13,629 bases of DNA. Source: Actinobacteria bacterium 13_1_20CM_4_69_9. GTDB lineage: Bacteria > Actinomycetota > Thermoleophilia > Gaiellales > Gaiellaceae. Below, piece by piece: positions 1 to 7,038 of this stretch (position 1 is the stretch's first letter; each line of letters opens with the position of its first letter). Below the pieces are notes generated by a model, which saw only the letters and a list, made by a program, of their open reading frames with translations, was not told where the DNA came from and made no database searches. The stretch lies in contig MNJC01000044.1 in NCBI GenBank assembly GCA_001920085.1, positions 1,877-15,505 of the forward strand, in the 5' to 3' direction. Position numbers and translations under genes: made by a program.

Positions 1-1741
1 GCCCCTTCAGCTTCGGATGCACCGTGAAGTGCTCCGGAACGCGCAGCAGCTCCTCGTTCAACGAGCGCAGCCGGTCGGCGGCGACCGCGGTGACGACCGC
101 GTCGCCCGTGGAGTACGGGATCTTCCCGTCCGCGGGCGGCGGCGCGCCGAACGTCGCCTTGAGGGCCTCGTGCGCCTGCTTCAGCTCGCCCGTGACGGCG
201 TCGGCGAGGCCTGCCGCTTCCTCCTGCGTCACGACGCCTTCCTCGACGAGCTTGCGCGCGAACCGACCGCGGACCGTGGGATGCGACGCGATCTGCTGCG
301 CCATCAGCGGCTGCGTGTATGCCGCCTCGTCCTGCTCGTTGTGACCGTGGCGTCGGTAGCCGACGAGGTCGACGACGACGTCGCTCTCGAAGCGGCGCCG
401 GAACGCGAGCGCGAGCCTGACGGCGGACATCGCCGCTTCCGGGTCGTCGGCGTTCACGTGGATGATCGGGATGTCGAAGCCCTTCGCGAGATCGCTCGAG
501 TAACGCGTCGAGCGCCCTTCGCTCGGATCGGTCGTGAATCCGATCTGGTTGTTCGCGATCAGGTGCAGTGTCCCGCCCGTCGAGTAGCCGTCGAGCGCGG
601 AGAGGTTCAGGGTCTCGGCGACCTCGCCCTGTCCTGGGAAGCTCGCGTCACCGTGGATGAGGATCGGCAGCGCGACGCTCGGATCGTGCAGGCCGTAGCG
701 AGTCGAGCGGTCGGTCTGCTCGGCGCGCGCCCGACCCTCGACGACGGGGTCGACCGCCTCGAGGTGGCTCGGGTTCGCCGCGAGCGTGATCGTGATCTCC
801 CCGGCGGGCGTCGAGCGAGTCCCTTCCGCCCCCAGGTGGTACTTCACATCGCCGGTGCCTCCTTCGTCCGTCGCGACGAGCGCGTCGATCGTGCGCTCGC
901 CCTCGAACTCCCGGATGATCGAGTCGTAGCCGAGCCCGAGCGTGTGCGCGAGGACGTTGAGGCGCCCACGATGCGCCATGCCGATCACGACTTCGTGCGC
1001 GCCGTTCTCGGCGGCGAGCTCGATCGCCTCGTCGAGCATCGGCACCATCACATCGAGGCCCTCGATCGAGAACTGCTTCTGCCCGAGGAACGCGCGGCGC
1101 AGGTATTGCTCGAACGCCTCGACTCTCGAGAGCGACGCCAGCAGCTCCTTGCGCTCGCCGGCGGAGAGCGGCCGGCGGTACTTGCCCGACTCGATCGCCT
1201 GCCGCAGCCACACGCGCTTCTCGTGGTCGGCGATGTGCTCGATCTCGTACGCGATCGTCCCGCAGTAGGTCTCGCGCAGGCGCGGCAGCGTGTCCGCGAG
1301 CGTCTCGCCCGGCACATAGAGGCGGAGCACGGATGCCGGGACGCGCGCCTGCAGCTCCGGCGTCAGCTTCGGGATCAGGCGCTCCGGCTCGAGCGCCGGG
1401 TCGCCGGGCGGCTCGGAGCCGAGCGGATCGAGCCGCGCGGCGAGATGGCCGTGCATCCGATGTGCCTTCACGAGCGCCATCGCCGCCGCAACCGCACCCA
1501 GCAGCTCGTCGGTGACCGGCGGCTCGGGCGGCGCAGCCGGCGCGGGCGGCGGCGCCGTGGGCGCCTGATGGCCGTTGCCCGCGAGCTCGAGGAGACGAAC
1601 GAGGCCGGGATGGGATGCGACGACGTCGCTCGACCCGCTCTCGAACAGCTCGCGCCACTCGCTCGGGACCGCTTCGGGATTCTCGAGGTAGTCCTCGAGC
1701 AGGTCGCGTGCGAAGCCCGCGTTCAGTCCGTCGACGTCCAC
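1..1741 (-). CDS. sucA: 2-oxoglutarate dehydrogenase E1 component, N-terminal 580 residues (cut by window edge)
   Basis: Thiamine-diphosphate-dependent E1 subunit that decarboxylates 2-oxoglutarate in the TCA cycle and hands the succinyl group to the lipoyl E2. Visible in the minus-strand translation: a short N-terminal segment (NAGFARDLLEDYLENP) typical of E1 tails; HRGRLNVL near residue 256; GDASFPGQGEVAE near 363; NNQIGFTT near 397; and YRRHGHNEQDE near 462. These are the cofactor and active-site blocks of the SucA/OdhA family. The start is GTG at 1741, because the frame has a TGA about 45 nt upstream and no ATG or TTG between. No clear Shine-Dalgarno sequence precedes it. Unlike mycobacterial Kgd, no E2-like catalytic domain precedes the E1 part, so this is a stand-alone E1. 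The roughly 350 C-terminal residues lie outside the window. It follows the small membrane gene ending at 1764 by 22 nt, so read-through from that unit is likely. Confidence 0.95.
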   Translation of the reverse strand, partial: MDVDGLNAGFARDLLEDYLENPEAVPSEWRELFESGSSDVVASHPGLVRLLELAGNGHQAPTAPPPAPAAPPEPPVTDELLGAVAAAMALVKAHRMHGHLAARLDPLGSEPPGDPALEPERLIPKLTPELQARVPASVLRLYVPGETLADTLPRLRETYCGTIAYEIEHIADHEKRVWLRQAIESGKYRRPLSAGERKELLASLSRVEAFEQYLRRAFLGQKQFSIEGLDVMVPMLDEAIELAAENGAHEVVIGMAHRGRLNVLAHTLGLGYDSIIREFEGERTIDALVATDEGGTGDVKYHLGAEGTRSTPAGEITITLAANPSHLEAVDPVVEGRARAEQTDRSTRYGLHDPSVALPILIHGDASFPGQGEVAETLNLSALDGYSTGGTLHLIANNQIGFTTDPSEGRSTRYSSDLAKGFDIPIIHVNADDPEAAMSAVRLALAFRRRFESDVVVDLVGYRRHGHNEQDEAAYTQPLMAQQIASHPTVRGRFARKLVEEGVVTQEEAAGLADAVTGELKQAHEALKATFGAPPPADGKIPYSTGDAVVTAVAADRLRSLNEELLRVPEHFTVHPKLKG

Positions 1742-1753
1742 TACGTCTGTTGT

Positions 1754-1781
1754 AGCAACCGCGCTACCAGAGCGGGTTGCT
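1754..1781 (-). promoter_or_regulatory. Hairpin spanning the upstream stop codon, just ahead of the sucA start
   Basis: On the minus strand AGCAACC pairs with GGTTGCT (7 bp). After a one-base bulge, CGCT pairs with AGCG, leaving a 5-nt loop. The TAG stop of the preceding small membrane gene (1766-1764) begins at the last loop base, and the 3' arm ends 12 nt before the sucA GTG, where a ribosome binding site would normally be. No U-tract follows, so it does not look like a terminator. A role in translational coupling or mRNA processing is inference. Confidence 0.4.
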
Positions 1782-2024
1782 CGTGATCACCGCGGCGGCC
1801 ATGCCGCTGGCAAACGAAACCGCGCTGATCGCGACCGCCCACGTCGCGAGGCGGGTCGCGCGGCCACCGATCCCGGTGGCGATCAGGGCGAGCATGATTG
1901 CGAGCGGGATCAGGCGCAGCGGCCGGTAGGCGATGCCCGTGACGCTGACGAAGATCGCGGCCGCCGCGAGGAACCCGGCGACCGTCTCTGCGGGCCGAGC
2001 GCGCTCGTAGGAGGTCGAGCTCAC
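1764..2024 (-). CDS. Small membrane protein, 86 aa, three predicted TM segments
   Basis: I do not recognise a named family. The chosen start is GTG at 2024, which overlaps the TGA of the upstream gene as GTGA, a typical translationally coupled junction. The same frame extends further upstream, but that part lies inside the neighbour and is Ala/Arg/Pro-rich. After a short polar N-terminus (VSSTSYERARPAE), hydrophobic stretches lie at about 15-33, 37-53 and 59-80, joined by short Arg-containing loops, and the protein ends ITSNPLW. This suggests an integral membrane protein with three helices and no catalytic motif. It sits between another small membrane protein and sucA. A partner role with the upstream protein is inferred only from the coupling. 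Confidence 0.7.
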   Translation of the reverse strand: MSSTSYERARPAETVAGFLAAAAIFVSVTGIAYRPLRLIPLAIMLALIATGIGGRATRLATWAVAISAVSFASGMAAAVITSNPLW

Positions 2025-2260
2025 GCGCGCACCGGGCGCCGGCGCGTCCGCGCGTACGTGCGCGTCGGGTGGCCGTGCGGGCCGGGACTGCGCGGGCGAC
2101 GCCCCGGCCGCCACGTCGTCGGCGGACCGTCGTCGTTCGCCGCAAGCACGACGGCCGGCTCCTCACGCTCCGGCTCGGACTTGATCGCCCAGTAGACGAC
2201 CCAGCACAGGTAGAGGATGGGGATCTTCATGATCACCATCAGCCAGATCAGCTCCCACAC
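2021..2260 (-). CDS. Small single-pass membrane protein, 79 aa
   Basis: Starts at GTG 2260 (MWELIWLMVIMKIPI). An ATG at residue 8 is an alternative. One hydrophobic helix spans about residues 3-26 and is rich in Trp, Ile, Leu and Tyr. It is followed by an acidic patch (SEPEREEP) and a long Pro/Arg/Gly/Thr-rich, probably disordered basic tail. The tail composition is close to what shifted high-GC frames give, but the stop forms an exact GTGA overlap with the next gene, which supports this frame. It lies 33 nt after the lipoprotein stop at 2294. Function unknown. The N-terminal helix is the part most likely to be conserved. Confidence 0.65.
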   Translation of the reverse strand: MWELIWLMVIMKIPILYLCWVVYWAIKSEPEREEPAVVLAANDDGPPTTWRPGRRPRSPGPHGHPTRTYARTRRRPVRA

Positions 2261-2293
2261 AACCGTTGGAGTCTACCCCTCGTCTTGCGCTGC

Positions 2294-2935
2294 TCAACCC
2301 GCCACGGCGGCCTCCAGCTCTCCGTGGACCAGCTCGCGCCCCGCAGCGTCGTACTGGGTGACCTCGAACGCCGCCGTGTCGTTTTCGACGTCGATCCCGC
2401 GGACCGCCGCAACCCGCACCGGCAGGCCTGCGAGCACCTCGTAGATCTCGACGTAACCGTCCTGGCGGACGCCGATCCAGTGCGCGCCGGAGACCGGATC
2501 GACGAACGCGTACGCCACCGGCCGGCGCCGGCGATCGCGACAGATCACGTCGAGGCGCGGGTCGAGCACGCGTTCGCCGTCGAGCTCTCCGACGACGGCG
2601 TGGCACCACGGCAGATGACGCTCGCCTGCAGGATCGATACCGCCGTCGCACGCGTACACCATCGAGCCGTCGCGACTCGAGAAGGTGAGGCTCTCGCCGT
2701 CGACGCCGATCCGCTCGACCATCTTCGCGTCGGACGCGACGCTCGCTCGGTCCGGCGCGGCGAGACAGCCGTCGGCACGGCCGTCGAGGTCGAGCACACG
2801 GCCGGACGCGATGACGCTGCCGCCGACGGGCTCGAAATGCGCTGCCGCCCGACCGTCGAGCAGCCGGGACGGGCGGTCACCGCCACCGCCGCCGCACCCG
2901 GCGACGACGAGCGCGAGCGCCGCGGCAGACGGCAT
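2294..2935 (-). CDS. Putative lipoprotein of unknown function, 213 aa
   Basis: The N-terminus carries a lipobox (LALVVAGC, Cys14) followed by a glycine run, so it is probably lipidated and held on the outer face of the membrane. The ATG at 2935 shares its A with the TGA of the upstream gene (TGATG). In-frame TTG codons at 2947 and 2953 would add an Arg-containing n-region (LDRLMPS) and give a more normal signal peptide, so the true start may be one of these. The mature part has four further cysteines (57, 96, 111, 132), enough for two disulfides. It has alternating hydrophobic/charged strands such as GAHWIGVRQDGYVEIYEV, suggesting a small beta-rich domain. No family recognised. It is translationally coupled to the NlpC/P60-like hydrolase and probably acts with it in the envelope. 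Confidence 0.75.
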   Translation of the reverse strand: MPSAAALALVVAGCGGGGGDRPSRLLDGRAAAHFEPVGGSVIASGRVLDLDGRADGCLAAPDRASVASDAKMVERIGVDGESLTFSSRDGSMVYACDGGIDPAGERHLPWCHAVVGELDGERVLDPRLDVICRDRRRRPVAYAFVDPVSGAHWIGVRQDGYVEIYEVLAGLPVRVAAVRGIDVENDTAAFEVTQYDAAGRELVHGELEAAVAG

Positions 2936-3543
2936 CAGCCGGTCCAACCCCAACGCCCGACGCCTCCGTAGGCCGAGTCGCCTCGATACGTGCGATAGAA
3001 GATGTTCGTCCCGCATGCCTCGCATTTCGCCTCCACGATCTGATCGCCGCCGTAGAGCGAGCGCATGAAGACCATTCCGATGTGCGTCCCGCTCGCGAAC
3101 GCGTCCATCACACCGGCGGTCGCCTTTGCGACAACGTGGTTGGGTGCGCCGTTCCCGTCGCGGAAGGCAGCTGCGTCGTACGGGCCGTGCACGTTGCGCA
3201 GCGCACGCCAGTAGTAGCGGCCGTCGCGCCACGTGTCGGTCGACTCGCGCCACGTCTTGAACGTCAGGCCCGAGCAGTCGCCACCCTCGCCGTGCGTGCC
3301 GGTTTGCTGCGGCGGGTCGTCGGGATACGAGTCGATCTCGTCGTAGTTCCAGCATCCGCCGCCCCACTGGTAGCCCTCGTAGCGCGCGGCGTTCGCGTAG
3401 TCCTGCGCGGCGTCGCGGGTCATCGTGGTCATGAACGTCGGCGGGTCGGTGTTGCAATTGGCCCAGAAACGGTGGTACGCCTGCGCCCCGGTCACGCCGG
3501 ACAGCGCGAGCCCGGCCACCAGCATCGCGACGAACGTCCTCAT
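2935..3543 (-). CDS. Exported NlpC/P60-like cysteine hydrolase, 202 aa
   Basis: A Sec signal peptide is clear: MRTF, a hydrophobic core, then probable cleavage after Ala22 (TGAQA/YHRF). The mature part contains GGDCSGLTF with Cys90, like the catalytic cysteine block (DCSGL) of NlpC/P60 amidases. It also has GTHIGMVF with His154, followed by GGDQIVEA, like the catalytic histidine strand of that fold. Other cysteines are at 30, 64 and a CxxC pair at 174/177 (KCEACG), which may form disulfides or bind metal. Family members cleave peptidoglycan stem peptides or related amides, and that role is inferred here. About 65 residues separate the catalytic pair, with Trp/Tyr-rich sequence between. The ATG at 3543 overlaps the upstream stop as ATGA. 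A CHAP-type or inactive homologue remains possible. Confidence 0.75.
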   Translation of the reverse strand: MRTFVAMLVAGLALSGVTGAQAYHRFWANCNTDPPTFMTTMTRDAAQDYANAARYEGYQWGGGCWNYDEIDSYPDDPPQQTGTHGEGGDCSGLTFKTWRESTDTWRDGRYYWRALRNVHGPYDAAAFRDGNGAPNHVVAKATAGVMDAFASGTHIGMVFMRSLYGGDQIVEAKCEACGTNIFYRTYRGDSAYGGVGRWGWTG

Positions 3544-4868
3544 TGCGGCACCTCCAGGTCGAAACGGTCGACGAACGCGCCGGCCTCCGTCGTGCGCAGC
3601 CGGTAGAGCCGGCCGCGCGCCAGTCGGAAGCGTGCGAGCGGCGCCGTCTCCGTCCAGGAGCCCGACTCGACCGAGAAGCGCTGGACGAGCCCATCGGGCC
3701 CGAGCACGAGGACGACGAACTCGTCGCGGTCATCGGTGTAGGCGCGCGTGATGACGACGATCCCGTTGCCGTGCGGCTCCGCCGTCTGCACCTCGCCGAG
3801 CGGCGTCTCGCTCGTGATTCGCCAGCTGCGCAGCGGCGCTTTCCCACGGAGCACGGCGACACGGAGCTCGGCTTCGCCGACGCGCTCGACGAGGACGCCG
3901 AGATGTGCGGCGTGTCCGCCGCGCCTCTGTTCGGGCCGTGTCAGCGGCGCGCCGCCGTCGGAGACAGGCATCCATTGCTCGGATGGCTGCTGAAGGACGT
4001 TCGCGCCGTGGGCGAGCTTCGCCCACGTGCGCTCGGCCAGCTTCTGTGCCCACTTCTGCGTGCCGTCGGCGCGCAAATGCCGGAGCGTGTCGTCCGCGAG
4101 GACATCGAAGCTGCCGTCGGGCTCCGCCGCGAAGTCGGCAAGCTCGAGCGCGCCCGAGATCGGGACGTGATCGCGGCGTCCGCGGCCCCAGCGCACGACC
4201 CGACCGTTGACCGAGTCGAGCATGTCGACCGTGCCGTCGGGCTCGACGTCGAACGACGACGGCCCGGTGAAGCCGAGCTCGCGCGAGCCGGCCAGGCCGA
4301 CCTCGTCGGGCTCGGAGCCCCACGCCCCCGCGGCGACGCGCTCGTCGGGAGCGCGCACGGCGCCGAAGACGTGCCTGCCGAGCGTGACCGCGATCGGCTC
4401 GTACATCGGCAGGCTGACCTGCGGTGCGTCGGCGCCGCCTGACGGCACCGAAACGGCGGCGCCGGTCGCGTCGTCCCGAAGGACGGCGTAGTACGAGAAG
4501 CCCTCCGGTGAGGCCGCGATATCACGCGGGACGTCGACGTAATACCTGCCGTCCTTCGACGCGTCACCGCGTTGGAGGGCGAACGGGTGAAACGGGCCCG
4601 ACTGCCCCGCTCGCAGATACACCGTGCCCGAGCCGTCGCAGGGCAGGCCGTCGGCGCGGGGAGTGCAGACGAGCCCGTAGCGCAGCCTGATCGGCTCGCC
4701 GGGCACGGTCAGGACCGGCGGCACGTGGGTGGCGTCGATCAGCGGCGGATCGTCGGCGACCGGAGTCGGACCGGCGGTCGAGACCGATATGAGCATCACT
4801 CCCCCGATGGCACCTGCGGCGATCCCGGCCGCTCCCCCCGCGAGCGACCGGAAGCATGGTCGACGCAT
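3540..4868 (-). CDS. Exported propeller-like protein of unknown function, 442 aa
   Basis: The start is ATG 4868, because AGGAGG lies 7 nt upstream at 4876-4881. The open frame continues to 5249, but that part would overlap the sigma gene antisense. The N-terminus has Arg2-Arg3 and then a Gly/Ala hydrophobic segment (about residues 10-32), a signal peptide or signal anchor. About residues 60-150 look beta-rich, with two Cys (VCTPRADGLPCDGSG) and paired Tyr strands. About 210-300 hold repeated blade-like units such as FDVEPDGTVDML, FAAEPDGSFDVL and LRADGTQKW, the PDG-type strands seen in NHL or quinoprotein-like propellers. A similar unit (VLGPDGLVQRF) recurs near the C-terminus. No catalytic residues stand out. 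As first gene of the unit it probably acts outside the cell with the coupled hydrolase and lipoprotein. Confidence 0.75.
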   Translation of the reverse strand: MRRPCFRSLAGGAAGIAAGAIGGVMLISVSTAGPTPVADDPPLIDATHVPPVLTVPGEPIRLRYGLVCTPRADGLPCDGSGTVYLRAGQSGPFHPFALQRGDASKDGRYYVDVPRDIAASPEGFSYYAVLRDDATGAAVSVPSGGADAPQVSLPMYEPIAVTLGRHVFGAVRAPDERVAAGAWGSEPDEVGLAGSRELGFTGPSSFDVEPDGTVDMLDSVNGRVVRWGRGRRDHVPISGALELADFAAEPDGSFDVLADDTLRHLRADGTQKWAQKLAERTWAKLAHGANVLQQPSEQWMPVSDGGAPLTRPEQRRGGHAAHLGVLVERVGEAELRVAVLRGKAPLRSWRITSETPLGEVQTAEPHGNGIVVITRAYTDDRDEFVVLVLGPDGLVQRFSVESGSWTETAPLARFRLARGRLYRLRTTEAGAFVDRFDLEVPQ

Positions 4869-4992
4869 TGGGATTCCTCCTGATCGGGATCGCAGCGCAC
4901 GGTACGGGGCCAACTCGCGCAGGTGTGAGACGTCTTTGTGACAGGAGTGTGAAACTGCGTTAGGCGCGGCTGAAAGGGGGAATACGCGCCGC
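4869..4992. promoter_or_regulatory. Divergent intergenic region with TGTGA repeats and an AGACGTCT palindrome
   Basis: This 124-nt stretch separates the leftward exported-protein unit from the rightward sigma gene, so it should hold both promoters. TGTGA occurs three times in the same orientation, at 4924, 4937 and 4948. The palindrome AGACGTCT lies at 4928-4935, between the first two. TTGTGA at 4936-4941 could be a -35 box for the sigma gene, but the nearest candidate -10 (TTAGGC around 4960) is poor. A GGGGG run at 4976-4980, 12 nt before the ATG, is the likely but distant ribosome binding site. No convincing minus-strand promoter was found. Confidence 0.4.
4876..4881 (-). promoter_or_regulatory. 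Shine-Dalgarno site for the 442-aa exported protein
   Basis: The minus strand reads AGGAGG followed by a 7-nt spacer and ATG at 4868. It is the only strong ribosome binding site seen in the left arm. It fixes the start and marks this gene as the head of the coupled unit. Confidence 0.8.
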
Positions 4993-6045
4993 ATGGCAGT
5001 CGTAGACGAGCGACTACAAGCGCTCCTCGAGCAGGGCGAAGAGCAGGGGTGCCTGAATCTCTCCGCCGTCGGCGAGTTCCTCCAGGAGGCCGAGCTCGAC
5101 GAGGAGCAGACGACGGGCTTCTTCGAGCAGCTCGAGGAGCGGGGCATCCCGCTCACCGACGATTGCGCGCGACCGGGCTCGATCGAGGGCACGTACGTCA
5201 ACGCCGACCTCGCAGTCGCGACGACGGATGCGCTGCAGCTCTTCCTCAACGAAGCCGGCCGCTACAGGCTCCTGACCGCCGCGGAGGAGGTCGAGCTCGC
5301 GAAGCGGATCGAGCGCGGCGACAAGGAGGCGAAGGACTTGATGATCAACTCGAACCTTCGCCTGGTCGTGTCGATCGCCAAGAAGTACCAGGGGCACGGG
5401 ATCTCGCTCCTCGACCTGATCCAGGAGGGGATCATCGGGCTCATCCGCGCGGTCGAGAAGTTCGACTGGCGCAAGGGGTTCAAGTTCTCGACCTACGCGA
5501 CGTGGTGGATCCGCCAGGCGGTACAGCGCGGCGTCGCCAACAAGTCGCGCACGATCCGCATCCCAGTCCACATCGTCGAGCGCGAGCAGAAGATCTCGCG
5601 GGCCGAGCGCGAGCTGACCGCGAAGCTCGAGCGCCCGCCGACGGACGAGGAGATCGCGCACAAGACGAAGCTGTCGTTGAAGCACGTCAAGGAGGTGCGG
5701 GCCGCCGCGCGTGCGGTGACGTCGCTGGACAAGCCCATCGGGGCGGAGGGAGACGCGAGCTTCGGCGACCTCATCGCAGGCGAGAACGCGGAGCCCGCCG
5801 AGGAGGTGCACGTCAGCTTCGCCGAGCGCGCGGTGCGGAAAGCCGTCGACACGCTGCCCGAGCGGGAGCGCGAGGTGGTCAAGCTGCGGTACGGGATGAA
5901 CGGCGATCGCGACCCGCACTCGCTCGAGGAGATCGGGCGGGCGCTGGGGATCACGCGCGAGCGCGTGCGCCAGATCGAGTCACAGGCGCTGGCGCGGCTC
6001 GCCGAGCGCCGGGAGGTCGCCGCACTCGGCGAGAGCGCGGCCTAG
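4993..6045 (+). CDS. rpoD: RNA polymerase sigma-70 family factor (RpoD/SigA type), 350 aa
   Basis: Directs RNA polymerase to -10/-35 promoters. The domain order is complete. An acidic region 1.1-like helical segment lies at about 5-57 ([20 protein letters not shown]). Region 1.2 is at about 79-110. Region 2 is at about 112-193, with [30 protein letters not shown] and [17 protein letters not shown], the -10 reading and melting helices. Region 3 is at about 195-245. Region 4 has [14 protein letters not shown] and the [22 protein letters not shown]. Region 1.1 and the near-canonical region 2.4 favour a group 1 (housekeeping) factor. The tail ([14 protein letters not shown]) lacks the usual LRHP ending, so a close group 2 paralogue is possible. 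The VOC gene follows with no spacing. Confidence 0.93.
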   Translation: MAVVDERLQALLEQGEEQGCLNLSAVGEFLQEAELDEEQTTGFFEQLEERGIPLTDDCARPGSIEGTYVNADLAVATTDALQLFLNEAGRYRLLTAAEEVELAKRIERGDKEAKDLMINSNLRLVVSIAKKYQGHGISLLDLIQEGIIGLIRAVEKFDWRKGFKFSTYATWWIRQAVQRGVANKSRTIRIPVHIVEREQKISRAERELTAKLERPPTDEEIAHKTKLSLKHVKEVRAAARAVTSLDKPIGAEGDASFGDLIAGENAEPAEEVHVSFAERAVRKAVDTLPEREREVVKLRYGMNGDRDPHSLEEIGRALGITRERVRQIESQALARLAERREVAALGESAA

Positions 6046-6411
6046 ATGCCGTTCGACCACCTCGGCCTGAACGTCAGCGACCTGGCGCGCAGCAAAGCCT
6101 TCTACGCCGAAGCGCTGGGGCCGCTCGGCTACGAAGTGATCATGGAGCTCGAGGGCGTGGCCGGGTTCGGCGCGAAGGGCAAGCCGGACTTCTGGATCTC
6201 CGAAGGTGAGCCGCGAGCGCCGATTCACATCGCCTTCGCGAGCCCCGATCGGGCGACCGTCGACGCGTTCCATGCTGCGGCACTGGGAGCCGCGGGAAAG
6301 GACAACGGGCAGCCCGGACTGCGCCCGCACTACCACGAGACCTACTACGGCGCCTTCGTCCACGACCCGGACGGGAACAACGTCGAGGCGGTTTGCCACT
6401 CGCCTGAGTAG
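6046..6411 (+). CDS. VOC (glyoxalase/bleomycin-resistance fold) protein, 121 aa
   Basis: A single vicinal-oxygen-chelate module pair of normal length. The opening strand FDHLGLNVSDLARSKAFY, the central IHIAFAS strand and the closing strand YYGAFVHDPDGNNVEAV are all family hallmarks. His5, His61 and Glu114 sit where metal ligands are usually found. The HYHETYYGAFVHDPDGNNVEA ending resembles an uncharacterised subgroup of lyase-like VOC proteins. The substrate cannot be told from sequence. ATG 6046 follows the TAG of the sigma gene directly, with zero spacer, so translation probably depends on termination of the sigma ORF. Confidence 0.9.
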   Translation: MPFDHLGLNVSDLARSKAFYAEALGPLGYEVIMELEGVAGFGAKGKPDFWISEGEPRAPIHIAFASPDRATVDAFHAAALGAAGKDNGQPGLRPHYHETYYGAFVHDPDGNNVEAVCHSPE

Positions 6412-6961
6412 CGGGCTCGCGCTCCTCACGGTTGCCGCGGGCTGCGGTTCCGCGTCGTCGCACGTCGTGCGCGTGACGGGTCGGATCGGGCCGCTGCAGA
6501 TGGGTTCGAGCGGGAGAGCGGCAGTCGTGGCGTTCGCCGGCAAACCGGATGCGACGACCACCGGAACGGCGCCCGGCGCGTACGCGCCGTATCGCGCCCT
6601 GGGCTATGACTGCGCCGGGAAAGGCTTCGATGCCGAGGTGCAGATCGTGGGCCGGTGCCGGACGGTGTTCTTCTTCGACCGGCGGAGCGGGAAGCTCGAG
6701 ACGTTTTCCACTTCGTCGCCGCAGTACTCCGAGGGCCATGGCGTCCGGATCGGAATGAAGCAGGCAGAGGCCGAGCAGCGGCTGCACGAGCGCCTGAGCA
6801 TCGGGTGCACCGCGGCGCTCTATTTCGAAAGCGCAACAGGATCGCTGTCCATTGACTTCGCGGGAGGCGTCTCGCACGGAACGTCGATCAAAGGAGCGCA
6901 CGTCGACGCCTTCGTCCTGCACGGCAAGCTAAGAGACGCGGGTGTCTTCGACTGCCTTTAG
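6404..6961 (+). CDS. Putative small lipoprotein, about 185 aa, start codon uncertain
   Basis: The frame encodes a lipoprotein-like N-terminus (SSGLALLTVAAGC) with lipobox VAAGC. No ATG, GTG or TTG lies in frame between the VOC gene's final codons and the lipobox. The nearest possible start is CTG at 6404, overlapping the VOC stop. With that start the lipid cysteine is residue 14, and four further cysteines (70, 85, 135, 184) could form two disulfides. Two short segments, IGPLQMGSSGRAAVVAFAGKPD (about 28-49) and VRIGMKQAEAEQRLHE (about 114-129), resemble the LGM-x-EA repeats of small exported BamE/BLIP-like domains. Function unknown. A start-region indel or a non-canonical start should be considered. 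The stop lies 4 nt from the convergent tRNA 3' end, with no terminator between. Confidence 0.6.
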   Translation: MSSGLALLTVAAGCGSASSHVVRVTGRIGPLQMGSSGRAAVVAFAGKPDATTTGTAPGAYAPYRALGYDCAGKGFDAEVQIVGRCRTVFFFDRRSGKLETFSTSSPQYSEGHGVRIGMKQAEAEQRLHERLSIGCTAALYFESATGSLSIDFAGGVSHGTSIKGAHVDAFVLHGKLRDAGVFDCL

Positions 6962-6965
6962 AAGA

Positions 6966-7038
6966 TGGAGCCGACGGGGCTCGAACCCGTGACCTTCGGC
7001 GTGCCACGCCGACGCTCTCCCAGCTGAGCTACGGCCCC
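6966..7038 (-). tRNA. tRNA-Ala (anticodon GGC)
   Basis: A full cloverleaf of 73 nt can be folded on the minus strand. The acceptor arm GGGGCCG pairs with CGGCTCC (one G-U), with discriminator A. The D arm is GCTC/GAGC with loop AGCTGGGA. The anticodon stem TCGGC/GCCGA has loop GTGGCAC, giving GGC, which reads GCC (Ala). The variable loop is AGGTC. The T arm is ACGGG/CCCGT with loop TTCGAGC. The 3' CCA is not encoded (the next bases are TCT). No intron interrupts it. The first 10 nt overlap the 3' end of the endonuclease-like gene. Confidence 0.95.

Noticed and set aside
1754..1781. Intrinsic terminator before sucA
   Set aside because: The stem is followed by ACAACAG on the minus strand, with no T run.
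17..1786. 589-codon open frame on the plus strand
   Set aside because: Arg/Asp/Leu-rich sequence with no motif. It is the antisense of sucA, whose minus-strand translation has clear E1 motifs.
2936..3862. Upstream part of the frame that contains the lipoprotein
   Set aside because: Arg/Ser-rich shadow of the propeller-like and NlpC/P60-like genes. The lipobox and TGATG junction place the real start at or just before 2935.
4869..5249. N-terminal extension of the 442-aa exported protein
   Set aside because: It would run antisense through the sigma factor start. ATG 4868 has a strong ribosome binding site and begins a signal peptide.
6966..7038. Group I intron in or next to tRNA-Ala
   Set aside because: The tRNA is contiguous, and all bases to 7422 are accounted for by the endonuclease frame. 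No intron core pairing was seen.
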